A stretch of DNA of 64,000 bases from Bacillus massilioanorexius (GCF_902374955.1 NZ_CABKRX010000109.1:15839-79838); one strand, 5' to 3'; positions 44,936 through 54,335 are shown, counted from the stretch's first letter. The notes: a model not told the origin generated them from the letters alone. Translations and numbers: made by a program.

Positions 44936-46413
44936 AGAAGGCTAAAGAAAGTTTCCTTAAACTAGAATTGATTAAAAAAATGTATATTAATGGGGCTTGG
45001 GTAAAAAGTTCCGATGATGAATGGATTGAAAACTATAACCCATCTAACCGAGAGATACTTTGTAGAGTTCCAAATAGTAAAAAAGAAGATGTTAATAGGG
45101 CCATTGAGTCAGCAAAAGTTGCATTTGAATCGGTGGAATGGAAAAGTTATCATCCGGCTGAACGGGGGAGAATATTACATCAAGTTGCACAAAAGATACG
45201 AGAAAGAAAAGAAGAAATAGCTGAATTAGAAACATTAGATTGTGGAAAACCTCTTTCTCAAGCATACGCTGATGTTGAAACTGCAGCGAAATATTTTGAT
45301 TTTTATGCAGGCGTAGCAGATAAGATTTTGGGTGAGACCATACCAATAGAACCTGGAATTATAGATTTTACAATTCGAGAGCCGGTAGGAGTGACAGCCC
45401 ATATTATTCCTTGGAATTATCCAATACAGATTATGTCTAGAAGTGTTGCGGCTGCTATAGCAACAGGTAATGCAGTTGTTGTCAAACCTGCAGAAGATAC
45501 TCCATTAACGGCTCTAAAGCTAGCAGATATTTTTGATCAAACGACATTACCGAAAGGAATTGTAAATGTTGTAACTGGGTACGGTCATGAAGCGGGAGCA
45601 GTTTTAGCTAGCCATCCGGATATTAACCATGTCACTTTCACTGGTTCCGTTGAAACAGGAATGAAAGTAATGATGGCTGCTGCTCGAAATATTGTACCTG
45701 TTACTCTTGAACTTGGAGGGAAATCTCCAAATATTATATTTGATGATTGTAATTTAGATGAGGCACTAAAATGGGTAGTCAAATCTATCGTTCAAAACGC
45801 AGGTCAAACGTGCTCAGCGGGTTCTCGGTTAATTATTCAATCTACGATTTATGAGCAATTCGTAGATATGGTAGCTGAACGATTAAAATCACTGAAGCTA
45901 GGTCCAGGAATGAATGATACAGATATTGGTCCAATCATGTCGGAAAAGCAGCTTCAAAGAATTGAACATTATATGGATTTTGCTCATAAAGAGGGAGCAC
46001 AGTTTGTAACAGGAGGAAAAAGACAAATTGTGAAAGGGGCAGAAGCTGGTTATTATTTTCAACCGACACTTCTAAAGAATGTTTATCCAAATAGTAAAAT
46101 TGCACAAGAAGAAATCTTTGGGCCTATTGTGGCAGCATTTAGATTTGAAAAGGAAGAGGAAGCTGTTCAATTAGCGAATTTTTCAGATTATGGATTGGTA
46201 GCAGGAATTTGGACAAATCATATTGGGAGAGCACATCGATTAGCTCAAAATTTGCAAGCTGGGCAAGTTTTTATTAACAATTATGGAGCAGGTGGGGGTG
46301 TACAAATGCCTTTTGGAGGCTATAAAAAAAGTGGCTTTGGAAGGGAAAAAGGGTTAGAAGCTCTTCGTAATTATACACAGGTTAAAAATGTATCGATAAA
46401 GGTAGATCTATAA
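44932..46413 (+). CDS. NAD(P)-dependent aldehyde dehydrogenase
   Basis: 493 residues. ALDH superfamily: IPWNYPIQIMSRSVAAAIAT (oxyanion Asn, cofactor site), VVKPAEDTPLTAL, FTGSVETG, catalytic Glu in TLELGGKSPN, catalytic Cys in NAGQTCSAGSRL, EEIFGPIV and MPFGGYKKSGFGRE. The ATG overlaps the SDR stop (ATGA), pointing to tight coupling and passage of the aldehyde from the SDR to this enzyme. Substrate unproven; aldopantoate would fit the proposed pathway. A 117-bp gap without a terminator follows before the ECF genes. Confidence 0.92.
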   Translation: MKKAKESFLKLELIKKMYINGAWVKSSDDEWIENYNPSNREILCRVPNSKKEDVNRAIESAKVAFESVEWKSYHPAERGRILHQVAQKIRERKEEIAELETLDCGKPLSQAYADVETAAKYFDFYAGVADKILGETIPIEPGIIDFTIREPVGVTAHIIPWNYPIQIMSRSVAAAIATGNAVVVKPAEDTPLTALKLADIFDQTTLPKGIVNVVTGYGHEAGAVLASHPDINHVTFTGSVETGMKVMMAAARNIVPVTLELGGKSPNIIFDDCNLDEALKWVVKSIVQNAGQTCSAGSRLIIQSTIYEQFVDMVAERLKSLKLGPGMNDTDIGPIMSEKQLQRIEHYMDFAHKEGAQFVTGGKRQIVKGAEAGYYFQPTLLKNVYPNSKIAQEEIFGPIVAAFRFEKEEEAVQLANFSDYGLVAGIWTNHIGRAHRLAQNLQAGQVFINNYGAGGGVQMPFGGYKKSGFGREKGLEALRNYTQVKNVSIKVDL

Positions 46414-46530
46414 TAATTTCTTTGAATAAGTAAATTTTAAACATATAGCTAATTGGCTCCATCATATAGTTGATTAAAACTCCCTATTGTCCTTCTTAAG
46501 ATTTAACAGAAAATAGAAAGGAGGAATTAG

Positions 46531-47394
46531 ATGAACCCGATTATTCGTATGGAACACGTTAGTTTCTCATATAAAATTAACGAAAAAAAATCTGTAGAAG
46601 TATTAAATGATGTATCATTTTCTATTTTTCCGGGGGAATATGTAGCAATCATCGGTCATAATGGTTCAGGAAAGTCTACTATTTCAAAGCATTTAAATGG
46701 GATTCTCCTTCCAACGTTAGGGGATGTTTGGATTAATGGACGCAATACAAAGGAATCATCTATGAAAAAAATGATTAGACAGGACGTAGGAATGGTTTTT
46801 CAACATCCTGATAACCAAATTGTAGCTACTATTGTTGAAGAAGATGTAGCATTTGGTTTAGAAAATTTAAATATCAAAAGAGAAGAAATGAAGAAAAGAG
46901 TAAGAGAGGCATTGGAAACAGTTAAAATGTATGAATTTCGAAACCGGCCCCCTCATCATCTTTCTGGTGGACAGAAGCAGAGGGTAGCTATTGCAGGTGT
47001 GTTAGCTATGCAGCCTAAATGTATTGTTTTTGATGAGGCAACTAGCATGTTGGACAGCTTTGGAAGAAATGACATTTTACAAGTAATGAGTACGATGCAT
47101 AAACAAGGGATGACAATCATCACGGTTACTCATCATATGGCGGAGGCCGCTCAAGCTGATAGAATTCTTGTAGTTGAAGGTGGGAAAATTGTTATGGATG
47201 GTACACCGAAGGAGATTTTTAGACATAAGGAGAAACTAAGTGAACTCCAGTTAGATGTCCCTGCTGTAAATCATATTGCTACTCACGTTCATAGTAATCT
47301 CCCAAATTTCTCGCAAGATATTATTGAAGAGAATGAACTCCTTGAAGAAATCGAACGATACAAACTGAGTACGAGAAATGAGGTAGTAGGATGA
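46531..47394 (+). CDS. ecfA1: ECF transporter ATPase EcfA1-type
   Basis: 287 residues, ATG with AAAGGAGG. Walker A GHNGSGKST, Q-loop VFQHPDNQIV, signature LSGGQKQR, Walker B CIVFDEATSMLD, H-loop VTHH. The C-terminal about 50 residues (DIIEENELLEEIERY) form the dimer region. It energises the energy-coupling factor module with EcfA2 and EcfT. The stop overlaps EcfA2 (ATGATG). The copy sits next to catabolic genes, not ribosomal genes, so it is probably a dedicated (group I) system. Confidence 0.9.
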   Translation: MNPIIRMEHVSFSYKINEKKSVEVLNDVSFSIFPGEYVAIIGHNGSGKSTISKHLNGILLPTLGDVWINGRNTKESSMKKMIRQDVGMVFQHPDNQIVATIVEEDVAFGLENLNIKREEMKKRVREALETVKMYEFRNRPPHHLSGGQKQRVAIAGVLAMQPKCIVFDEATSMLDSFGRNDILQVMSTMHKQGMTIITVTHHMAEAAQADRILVVEGGKIVMDGTPKEIFRHKEKLSELQLDVPAVNHIATHVHSNLPNFSQDIIEENELLEEIERYKLSTRNEVVG

Positions 47395-48263
47395 TGAACT
47401 CGCCGAAAGAATATATCGTAAGCGTTAAGAATTTATATCATACCTATTTGAAAGGTACCCCTTTAGAACATGTTGCTTTAAAAAATACAAATATTGAAAT
47501 AGAAAAAGGAGAATGTGTGGCAATCATCGGTCATACAGGCTCTGGGAAGTCCACGCTCATACAGCATTTTAATGGATTAATCCGCCCAGAGACAGGAGAA
47601 GTTACTGTTGCTGGACGAAATTTATCAAATAGAAAAATGGATATCAAAAGTTTACGCAGAGAAGTAGGAATTGTATTTCAAAATCCAGAAGATCAAATTT
47701 TTGAAAGTATTATTGGAGATGACATCGCTTTTGGTCCATTTAAGAGTGGATTATCAAAGAAGGAGGTGAGTGAAAGAGTTAAATGGGCTATGGAAGTTGT
47801 TGGTTTGGATTTTAAGGAAATGAAGGACCGCCAAACCTTTGCATTAAGTGGTGGTCAAAAACGTAAAGTTGCTTTGGCTGGAATTCTTGCATTAAGACCA
47901 AGTGTTTTAGTTTTAGATGAACCAACGGCTGGATTAGATCCAAAGTCTAGTAAAGAAATATTGGGAAAGATTCATATGCTTAATAAGACTGAGAATATGA
48001 CGATTATTTTTGTATCTCACAATATGGAGGAAGTTGCTATCTTAGCAGAACGTGTATTTGTAATGGCTGATGGCACAGTCGCTCTTTCTGGAACTCCAAA
48101 AGATATCTTTACAGATAGTGAAAAATTAAAACAATACCAAATTGGGACACCTGATACGGTAAAACTACTTTATCGTCTTGAAGAAAAAGGATTTAATGTC
48201 CGAACAGATGCTTTTTCAGTATCTGAAGCATCCAAAGAGGTATTAAGAATTTTAGCTGAATAA
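47391..48263 (+). CDS. ecfA2: ECF transporter ATPase EcfA2-type
   Basis: 290 residues. Walker A GHTGSGKST, Q-loop VFQNPEDQIFES, signature LSGGQKRKVALAG, Walker B VLVLDEPTAGLDP, H-loop VSHN. QNPEDQIF and LSGGQKRKVA are typical of EcfA2. Pairs with EcfA1 to hydrolyse ATP on the cytosolic side of the ECF complex. Confidence 0.92.
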   Translation: MMNSPKEYIVSVKNLYHTYLKGTPLEHVALKNTNIEIEKGECVAIIGHTGSGKSTLIQHFNGLIRPETGEVTVAGRNLSNRKMDIKSLRREVGIVFQNPEDQIFESIIGDDIAFGPFKSGLSKKEVSERVKWAMEVVGLDFKEMKDRQTFALSGGQKRKVALAGILALRPSVLVLDEPTAGLDPKSSKEILGKIHMLNKTENMTIIFVSHNMEEVAILAERVFVMADGTVALSGTPKDIFTDSEKLKQYQIGTPDTVKLLYRLEEKGFNVRTDAFSVSEASKEVLRILAE

Positions 48264-48290
48264 ATCGGCGTAAAGAGAGGAGGTATTGTA

Positions 48291-49133
48291 GTGGCAGCTG
48301 AATTTGAACTTTCGAAAAATATCACAATTGGACAATATGTTCCAACAGGATCTATTGTTCATAAACTTGATCCGAGGATTAAAGTCCTTGCCTTTACGAT
48401 AATCGTATTAGCGATAGCTTTAAATACAAGTTATATTGGCAATATGATTGGTTTACTCTTTAGTGTATTGTTATTTTGGTTTTCAAAGATTTCTATACGT
48501 TATGGGTTTTCAGGTGTAAAACCAGCCATTCCATTTATATTAATACTCGCTATATTACAGTTACTATTTCAAGGCTCGGTATTTTCTGGTGGAAAAGTAT
48601 TTTTTCATTATGGATTTATTCTTATAACAGAAGAAAGTATTCGCCTTGTTATTGTTTCTGCTATCCGTTTTGTAGAAATTATTTTTATCAGTAGTGTCTT
48701 AACTTTATCAACCTCTACTACAGAATTAACGCATGCTATACAGAGCTTGCTTAAACCACTAAAAGTCATCAAGTTTCCCGTACATGAATTTTCCTTAATT
48801 ATTACCATCGCTATTCGTTTTGTGCCAACCTTTGCTATTGAAATGGAAAAAATGATGAAGGCTCAGGCTTCAAGAGGAGCTGAATTTGGTTCAGGTGAAT
48901 GGTGGAGAATCATTAAACGGACAAAGGAAATGTTTCCTATCATAATACCTCTATTTAACGTAGCTATGAGTCGTGCAGAAGATTTAATTCTCGCTATGGA
49001 ATCGAGATGCTACATTCCAGGAGGGCAAAGATCTTCTTATACGATATATCAAGTTTCTATTAAAGATTATTTCATATTAATTTTGACGCTTTTATTTTCC
49101 ATTTTATTATTCATATCTCCATTTGCCTATTAA
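48291..49133 (+). CDS. ecfT: ECF transporter transmembrane coupling protein EcfT
   Basis: 280 residues, GTG start with GAGGAGG. ITIGQYVPTGSIVHKLDPRI is the classical EcfT N-terminus; six or so membrane helices follow. The two coupling helices carry KMMKAQASRGAEF and LAMESRCYIPGGQR, i.e. the A-R-G / S-R-C-Y coupling motifs that grip the ATPases. It links ATP hydrolysis to toppling of the substrate-binding S component. Confidence 0.92.
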   Translation: MAAEFELSKNITIGQYVPTGSIVHKLDPRIKVLAFTIIVLAIALNTSYIGNMIGLLFSVLLFWFSKISIRYGFSGVKPAIPFILILAILQLLFQGSVFSGGKVFFHYGFILITEESIRLVIVSAIRFVEIIFISSVLTLSTSTTELTHAIQSLLKPLKVIKFPVHEFSLIITIAIRFVPTFAIEMEKMMKAQASRGAEFGSGEWWRIIKRTKEMFPIIIPLFNVAMSRAEDLILAMESRCYIPGGQRSSYTIYQVSIKDYFILILTLLFSILLFISPFAY

Positions 49134-49424
49134 TCAATAATATTCTTCTTTTTTAGCTGACACTGAGCTTGGTTGCATAATGCTTGTACTTGATTTCTGC
49201 ATACAGATCGATAATCCTATTCTTTCACACTTTTATTCCTTTTAAATGAAAATCAAACTGCATATGTAATTAGTCAAACAAAGTGGAAGTGACTCGTCAG
49301 TACAATATTAGTGTCAGTGTAATTCTAAACTAACTATTGATGGGAACTGAATAGAATGTACTGCAAATGGTAGTTCCATTTAATTAGAAACAATTTAATA
49401 ATATCGATGAGGAGTGATTGATGT
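49134..49424. other. 291-bp spacer between ecfT and the S component
   Basis: No gene. A short GGAACT...AGTTCC inverted repeat lies about 49342-49377. A promoter or leader for the S-component gene is possible, but I do not recognise a riboswitch. Confidence 0.4.
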
Positions 49425-49970
49425 ATGACGGTTCGTAAAATTGTTATTGCGGGTGTTCTAAGTGCTATCGCGATTCTTTTAGGTGTCACACGTTTGGGGT
49501 ATATTCCCGTTCCTACTGCAGCTGGAAATGCAACCATTATGCACGTTCCAGTTATTATCGGAGGGATTATGCAGGGATGGGGCGTTGGAGCAATTATTGG
49601 TTTAATTTTTGGGGTTTCCTCTTTTTTAAATGCTACGGTTCCTTTGTTTAAGGATCCTATGGTAGCAATAATTCCACGTTTATTTATTGGAGTAGTTTCA
49701 TTTCTCGTATATGCTGGATTACGTAAAAAGAATGAATTTTTTGCAATCGGAACAGCTGCATTTTTCGGTACGATAACAAATACAGGTTTAGTATTAGTTA
49801 TGGCAGTTCTTCGAAACTATTTAACGGCAAGTGTGGCATGGGGGATTGCGCTAACAAATGGTATTCCTGAAGCGATTGTTGCAGTTATCATTACAATGGC
49901 TGTTGTGTTAGCATGGAAGCAACTAGGAAAAACAAAAAAATCTAAAATTTCTGATGATCTAGATGTGTAG
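49425..49970 (+). CDS. ECF transporter substrate-binding (S) component
   Basis: 181 residues, six membrane helices, ATG with GAGGAG about 10 nt upstream. It starts MTVRKIVIAGVLSAIAILLG and contains the A-x-x-x-A-type helix 1 that contacts EcfT, PVPTAAGNATIMHVPVIIGG, VGAIIGLIFGVSSFL and DPMVAIIPRLFIGV. The pattern belongs to the general ECF S-component family that includes the pantothenate transporter PanT; the vitamin cannot be read from sequence alone. Together with ecfA1, ecfA2 and ecfT this makes a complete uptake system; the S58 peptidase begins 15 bp later. Confidence 0.88.
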   Translation: MTVRKIVIAGVLSAIAILLGVTRLGYIPVPTAAGNATIMHVPVIIGGIMQGWGVGAIIGLIFGVSSFLNATVPLFKDPMVAIIPRLFIGVVSFLVYAGLRKKNEFFAIGTAAFFGTITNTGLVLVMAVLRNYLTASVAWGIALTNGIPEAIVAVIITMAVVLAWKQLGKTKKSKISDDLDV

Positions 49971-49985
49971 AAAAGAGCTGATTAC

Positions 49986-50954
49986 ATGAGTAAAGGGCAA
50001 ATAATTGATGTACCAGGAATTAAAGTTGGAAATGTAGAGGATTTAGAGGCATTAACAGGCTGTACAGTTGTTTTAGTTGAAGAAGGCGCTACAGCGGGAG
50101 TGGATGTACGTGGTTCGGCTCCAGGTACAAGAGAGACGGATTTATTAAACCCTATTAATCTAGTAGAAAAAGTTCATGCCATAGTTTTGAGTGGAGGCAG
50201 TGCATTCGGTTTAGATGCTGCATCAGGCGTCATGCAATATTTGGAGGAAAAAGAAATAGGGCTAGATGTTGGAGTGGCAAAAGTGCCGATTGTCCCATCA
50301 GCAGTCCTTTTTGATTTGTCGCATGGAAATCATAAGGTTAGACCAGATAAAAAGATGGGTTATGCTGCAGCCTCAACAGCAAGTCGAAATCCTTTTCAAG
50401 TTGGAAATAGTGGTGCAGGATGTGGAGCTACAGTTGGAAAATTATTAGGGTTTCAAAATTGTATGAAGGGCGGATTAGGAACTGCGTCTATTACATTAAG
50501 TGATGGAGTCGTAGTTGGTGCATTAGTTGCGGTTAATTCAGTAGGGGATGTGCGTGATCCTACATCAGGAGAAATATTAGCAGGTACTTTTGACCCTAAT
50601 ACTCGAACGATTTTAGATAGTATTAATATGCTAGAAGGAATTCAACCTGACGCTATGAAACCAGGTACAAACACAACAATCGGTATTATTGGAGTGAATG
50701 CAGATTTAACGAAAGCAGAGGCAACAAAGATTTCACAAATGGCGCATGATGGCTATGCAAGAACGATTTATCCAGCACACACTATGTTTGATGGAGATAC
50801 GATCTTTACATTAGCAACTGGAACTCAGAAGGTTTCAATTGATGTTATTGGTTCTCTAGCAGCAAAAGTAATGGAGATGGCGATAATAAATGCCATCACA
50901 TCAGCTGAGAGTATAGCGAATATACCTTCTTATAAAGAATGTAATCAATTATAA
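49986..50954 (+). CDS. P1/S58 family peptidase-amidase (DmpA/NylC-type N-terminal nucleophile hydrolase)
   Basis: 322 residues. The family start DVPGIKVGNVEDLEALTGCT, VVLVEEGATAGVDVRGSAPG, SGGSAFGLDAASGVMQYLEE, NSGAGCGATVGKLLG and the autoprocessing site GGLGTASITL (nucleophile threonine after LG) are all present. Such proenzymes split themselves into two chains. DmpA and relatives cut D-amino acid amides and beta-alanyl amides; NylC cuts omega-amide bonds. Its position directly after the S component suggests that it acts on the imported compound or a derivative (for example a beta-alanine amide). Confidence 0.9.
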   Translation: MSKGQIIDVPGIKVGNVEDLEALTGCTVVLVEEGATAGVDVRGSAPGTRETDLLNPINLVEKVHAIVLSGGSAFGLDAASGVMQYLEEKEIGLDVGVAKVPIVPSAVLFDLSHGNHKVRPDKKMGYAAASTASRNPFQVGNSGAGCGATVGKLLGFQNCMKGGLGTASITLSDGVVVGALVAVNSVGDVRDPTSGEILAGTFDPNTRTILDSINMLEGIQPDAMKPGTNTTIGIIGVNADLTKAEATKISQMAHDGYARTIYPAHTMFDGDTIFTLATGTQKVSIDVIGSLAAKVMEMAIINAITSAESIANIPSYKECNQL

Positions 50955-51001
50955 CTTAATATTGTTTCTTCTTCATAAGTATAAGAATAATATACTCATT
51001 G

Positions 51002-51038
51002 ACCTTCCATTTATCAAAATGATATGGAAGGTTTTTTT
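51002..51038 (+). terminator. Terminator of the ECF/S58 operon
   Basis: ACCTTCCAT / ATGGAAGGT stem, seven T. No earlier terminator is seen from 41881 onward, which supports one long transcription unit. Confidence 0.9.
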
Positions 51039-51111
51039 ATGCTTAGAAAAGATTTGTATAAAATACATATCTTCCTAACACAATAAACCAAAAAACGTAA
51101 GGAGTAATGTG

Positions 51112-51741
51112 ATGAAAAGGATTCGTAATATGAGCATAATGATTATGGCATTTATATTGTGTCTTTATGGTTCTCCAACATACTCAGCTCTTGATGCTAA
51201 GGAAGAAGCCTATTACACTCAATATAAAACGATATTACAAAATATGAAGAAAGGAATGGAAAGTGCTCCTACTACAGGGGACGCTACACTTGATTTCTTA
51301 TATGAAATGATCCCTCATCATGAGGCAGCCGTTTTAATGTCGAAGAATATATTGAAGTATGGGAGTAATGAACAAGTAAAACAAATAGCTGGTAATATCA
51401 TTAAAGAACAGATTAAGGGAATCAGAGAAATGAAAATGCTTTTAAACCAACTGAAAAGCAAACCAATAGTGGATAAGAAAAAAGAAGCAAAGTACTTACA
51501 AGGATATAAAAAAGCTTATGTAAAAATGATTCATTCTATGGAAAAAGCTTTACCAACAGGAAATATTGATAAGGATTTTTTGGAAGAAATGATTCCTCAT
51601 CATGAAGGTGCAATAATGATGGCACGCAATATTTTAAAATACACGAAAAATGCGGAATTAAAAGCAATTGCAGAAAATATCACGATATCTCAACAGAAGC
51701 AACTTATTGAGATGAAGCAACTTTTGAAAACATTATCATAA
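51112..51741 (+). CDS. Secreted protein with two DUF305 halves
   Basis: 209 residues from ATG 51112 (AAGGAG at 7 nt). Signal peptide MKRIRNMSIMIMAFILCLYG ending near SA. Two related halves, each with EMIPHHE: FLYEMIPHHEAAVLMSKNIL and FLEEMIPHHEGAIMMARNIL, and each ending in a K-E-x-x-x-M helix. DUF305 proteins are ferritin-like bundles with histidine- and methionine-rich surfaces, often linked to metal (copper) handling. An internal duplication is clear. Function unproven. Confidence 0.9.
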   Translation: MKRIRNMSIMIMAFILCLYGSPTYSALDAKEEAYYTQYKTILQNMKKGMESAPTTGDATLDFLYEMIPHHEAAVLMSKNILKYGSNEQVKQIAGNIIKEQIKGIREMKMLLNQLKSKPIVDKKKEAKYLQGYKKAYVKMIHSMEKALPTGNIDKDFLEEMIPHHEGAIMMARNILKYTKNAELKAIAENITISQQKQLIEMKQLLKTLS

Positions 51742-51748
51742 TAGACAT

Positions 51749-51796
51749 AAAAAAAGATGTTATCGAAAAGAAAAGTTTTTCGATAACATCTTTTTT
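51749..51796 (+). terminator. Very strong terminator after the DUF305 gene
   Basis: A 21-bp perfect or near-perfect stem (AAAAAAAGATGTTATCGAAAA / TTTTTCGATAACATCTTTTTT) with a 6-nt loop. Confidence 0.95.
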
Positions 51797-51817
51797 ATGA
51801 GAATTACAAGATGAGCA

Positions 51818-51910
51818 TAGGTTTCTGTTCCAAGATGATCGCCACTTTGCGAGGAGTGTCCATAAGCCTCCTTGAACTTAGTACATTCCAAAGGATTAGT
51901 ACCCCTAAAT
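51818..51910 (-). repeat. Decayed copy of the intergenic repeat element
   Basis: TTCCAAGATGATCGCCACTTTGCGAGGAGTGTCCATAAGCCTCCTT aligns loosely with the beginning of the element at 34555 (TCCAAGATGCTCGCTTTCCA...GTGAGTCTCCTCGG). The similarity fades afterwards. The rest of 51911-52082 has no recognisable content apart from the promoter of the next gene. Confidence 0.4.
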
Positions 51911-52082
51911 CTATAATCATCCATAGAACTCATTTTATAAACCATCTTTTAAAGAAAATTGTCAACAGAAAAGATGAATAACCCCATATTAAGAATAAAA
52001 GCACACTTTAGAGAAAAAATACCTTTATTGATGAATTTTAAAAAGTCTTTGAGAGGTTACAACATGAATATTGGAGGTTATT

Positions 52083-53261
52083 ATGAGATATCTTATTTCA
52101 ATCATTGGATTGGCTGTTGTATTTGGACTTGCTTTAATCGTAAGCAAAAACAAAAAGGAAATTAAGTATAAGTATATTGTTATTATGCTTGTAGTTCAGC
52201 TTTTATTAGCCATGTTACTTTTAAATACTCGCTTTGGTTTTGTTGTTATTAAAGGTATTGCAACAATCTTTGATCATTTATTAGAGTATGCCAAAGCTGG
52301 AATAGCGTTTGTATTTGGCGGGATGGCAAACAATGGAGAATCTCCTTTTTTCCTTGATGTTTTACTTCCAATTGTATTTATTTCAGTTTTAATTGGAATT
52401 CTACAATATTTCAAGATTCTTCCTTTTATCATGAAGTGGGTTGGATGGGTTTTGAGCAAGGTGAACGGTATGGGAAAACTAGAATCTTATAATGCCGTTG
52501 CTTCAGCGATGGTAGGACAATCTGAAGTTTTTATTACTGTTAAGAAACAATTAGACAAATTAACTCCTCAACGTTTGTATACATTATGTGCTTCAGCAAT
52601 GTCGACTGTATCTATGTCGATTGTTGGTGCCTATATGACAATGATTGATCCCAAATATGTTGTTACGGCTATTGTATTGAACCTTTTTGGAGGTTTTATC
52701 ATCGCTTCTGTTATTAATCCATATAAAGTGAATCCTGAGGAAGATCTTTTGGTTATTGAGGAAGAGAAGCAGTCTTTTTTTCAAATGCTAGGAGAATATA
52801 TAATGGATGGCTTCAAAGTGGCTGTTATTGTTGGAGCGATGTTAATTGGTTTTGTCGCCTTAATGACTTTTATTAATGCTATTTTTGATATGGCAATAGG
52901 GATATCATTCCAAGATATTCTAGGATATATCTTTGCACCAATTGCCTTTTTAATGGGAATTCCATGGTCTGAAGCAGTAGCTGCTGGTGGTATTATGGCA
53001 ACTAAACTTGTTACAAATGAATTTGTTGCAATGATAAGTTTAGGTGAAATTGCAGCTAGTTTTAGTAATCGATCATTAGGAATTATTTCTGTTTTTCTAG
53101 TTTCATTCGCGAATTTTTCTTCAATTGGTATTATTGCAGGGGCGGTTAAAGGGTTGAATGAAAAACAAGGGAATGTTGTAGCTCGCTTTGGATTAAAACT
53201 CTTATACGGTGCAACTTTGGTAAGTTTATTATCAGGAATTGTTGTTGGGTTAGTTATATAA
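52083..53261 (+). CDS. nupC: NupC-family concentrative nucleoside transporter
   Basis: 392 residues from ATG 52083 (GGAGGT 4-5 nt upstream). About ten membrane helices. CNT-family signatures: VFGGMANNGESPFFLDVLLP, NGMGKLESYNAVASAMVGQS (substrate site with Q-S-E), CASAMSTVSMSIVGAYMTMI, LMGIPWSEAVAAGGIMATKL and LVTNEFVAM. It imports nucleosides by cation symport. Stands alone. Confidence 0.93.
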   Translation: MRYLISIIGLAVVFGLALIVSKNKKEIKYKYIVIMLVVQLLLAMLLLNTRFGFVVIKGIATIFDHLLEYAKAGIAFVFGGMANNGESPFFLDVLLPIVFISVLIGILQYFKILPFIMKWVGWVLSKVNGMGKLESYNAVASAMVGQSEVFITVKKQLDKLTPQRLYTLCASAMSTVSMSIVGAYMTMIDPKYVVTAIVLNLFGGFIIASVINPYKVNPEEDLLVIEEEKQSFFQMLGEYIMDGFKVAVIVGAMLIGFVALMTFINAIFDMAIGISFQDILGYIFAPIAFLMGIPWSEAVAAGGIMATKLVTNEFVAMISLGEIAASFSNRSLGIISVFLVSFANFSSIGIIAGAVKGLNEKQGNVVARFGLKLLYGATLVSLLSGIVVGLVI

Positions 53262-53420
53262 AAAAGCCTGTTTAACTTTTGATTGATACTCATTTGAATT
53301 TAGTGAATGTGTCAAGATATCGATGGCATTCTTGACCAAATTAACACTCTTCGGACGAGTAAAAAATCGAGAAACATTCATGTATAAATAGATTGGAACA
53401 TATGAAGGAAGGCTTGGATT

Positions 53421-54029
53421 ATGGCTTATGTAGGTATATTACTCTCTGGAGCTACGTTGTTTCTAAATAGTTTTATGCTTTCAGGAAAAGCAGACACTAA
53501 AAGTGTAGCTATTTTTAATTTATTTGTAGGAATATTACAAGTGATCATTCCCTTTTATTTAATCATTATTTCTGATCAAAGTAATTGGACGATATATGGA
53601 TATGCAGCTACGTTCTTGTTTGGATTGACGTTTCTTTATGTGAGCTTTACTTTTTATAAGGGAATGGATGGAAGTGGTTTAGGTTGGTTTTCGCTATGGG
53701 TTTCCATTATAGCTATCATGTATGCCATTATTTCAGTTTATCATTTTCATGATTATGTGAATAGTTTAACGTGGTTTATGTAGGCATTTCTTTGGTACTT
53801 GTTTTACGTATTAAATATTTTAAAAAAACCAGTAGAACAATATGTAAGTAAAGTCGCGTTCGTACAATCATGGGTTACATTAACTTTACCTGCTATTTTA
53901 TATTTAATAGGTGTTTGGCAAGATCAGTTTATTCAAAGACTATGGCTAATCATTTTACTTGCTTCTATCATCTATTTTATAAAAGAGGCAAATGATATTA
54001 AAGATATATTAATCAGATTTGATAAATAG
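53421..54029 (+). pseudogene. UreI/AmiS family urea or amide channel gene interrupted by one in-frame TAG
   Basis: One frame of 202 codons, the usual family length, with a single TAG at 53781-53783. Before it: MAYVGILLSGATLFLNSFML, ATFLFGLTFLYVSFTFYKGM and HDYVNSLTWFM; after it: AFLWYLFYVLNILKKPVEQY and TLTLPAILYLIGVW. UreI/AmiS proteins have a tryptophan-rich W-x-x-W-A-x-L-W stretch here, so the codon was probably TGG. Six or seven helices form a proton-gated urea/amide pore in this family. As it stands only the first 120 residues would be made unless the amber codon is read through. Confidence 0.85.
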
Positions 54030-54124
54030 AAAAAATGATGGGAAGAAATAATGATTAACATTAATGTGGAATATTATTTTAAGGTTGCATTACAAAATAT
54101 TTTAATCTGAATTATCAAAAAATA

Positions 54125-54153
54125 TTGACTTTTAAAAAAATCGCTTGTACAGT
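54125..54153 (+). promoter_or_regulatory. Promoter of the SAM riboswitch transcript
   Basis: TTGACT, 17 nt, TACAGT: a good sigma-A type match located about 60 nt before the riboswitch. Confidence 0.6.
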
Positions 54154-54211
54154 AGTATCAAATCCTATCATTTTTGAAGGAAGAAAATCGAAATATATTG
54201 AATAAGTAACT

Positions 54212-54313
54212 TTCTTATCAAGAGAGGAGGAGGGACTGGCCCTTTGAATCCTCAGCAACAGACTTTTTAAGTACTGTGCTAATTCCAGAAGCAACTATGC
54301 TTGAAGATAAGAA
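54212..54313 (+). ncRNA. SAM-I riboswitch (S-box leader)
   Basis: Conserved S-box core is plain: TTATCAAGAGAGGAGGAGGG, ACTGGCCC, AATCCTCAGCAAC, GTGCTAATTCC and the closing GAAGATAAGA. P1 pairs TTCTTATC (54212-54219) with GATAAGAA (54306-54313). TAAGAAGAG (54308-54316), the 3' side of P1, can instead pair with CTCTTCTTA (54339-54347) in the terminator, giving the usual antiterminator switch: SAM present stops transcription. Confidence 0.95.
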
Positions 54314-54335
54314 GAGTCGATAACTCTGATGCCAA

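Noticed and set aside
49134..49424. Riboswitch upstream of the ECF S component
   Set aside because: I looked for TPP, FMN, cobalamin, folate and preQ1-like cores and saw none; only a weak 6-bp inverted repeat.
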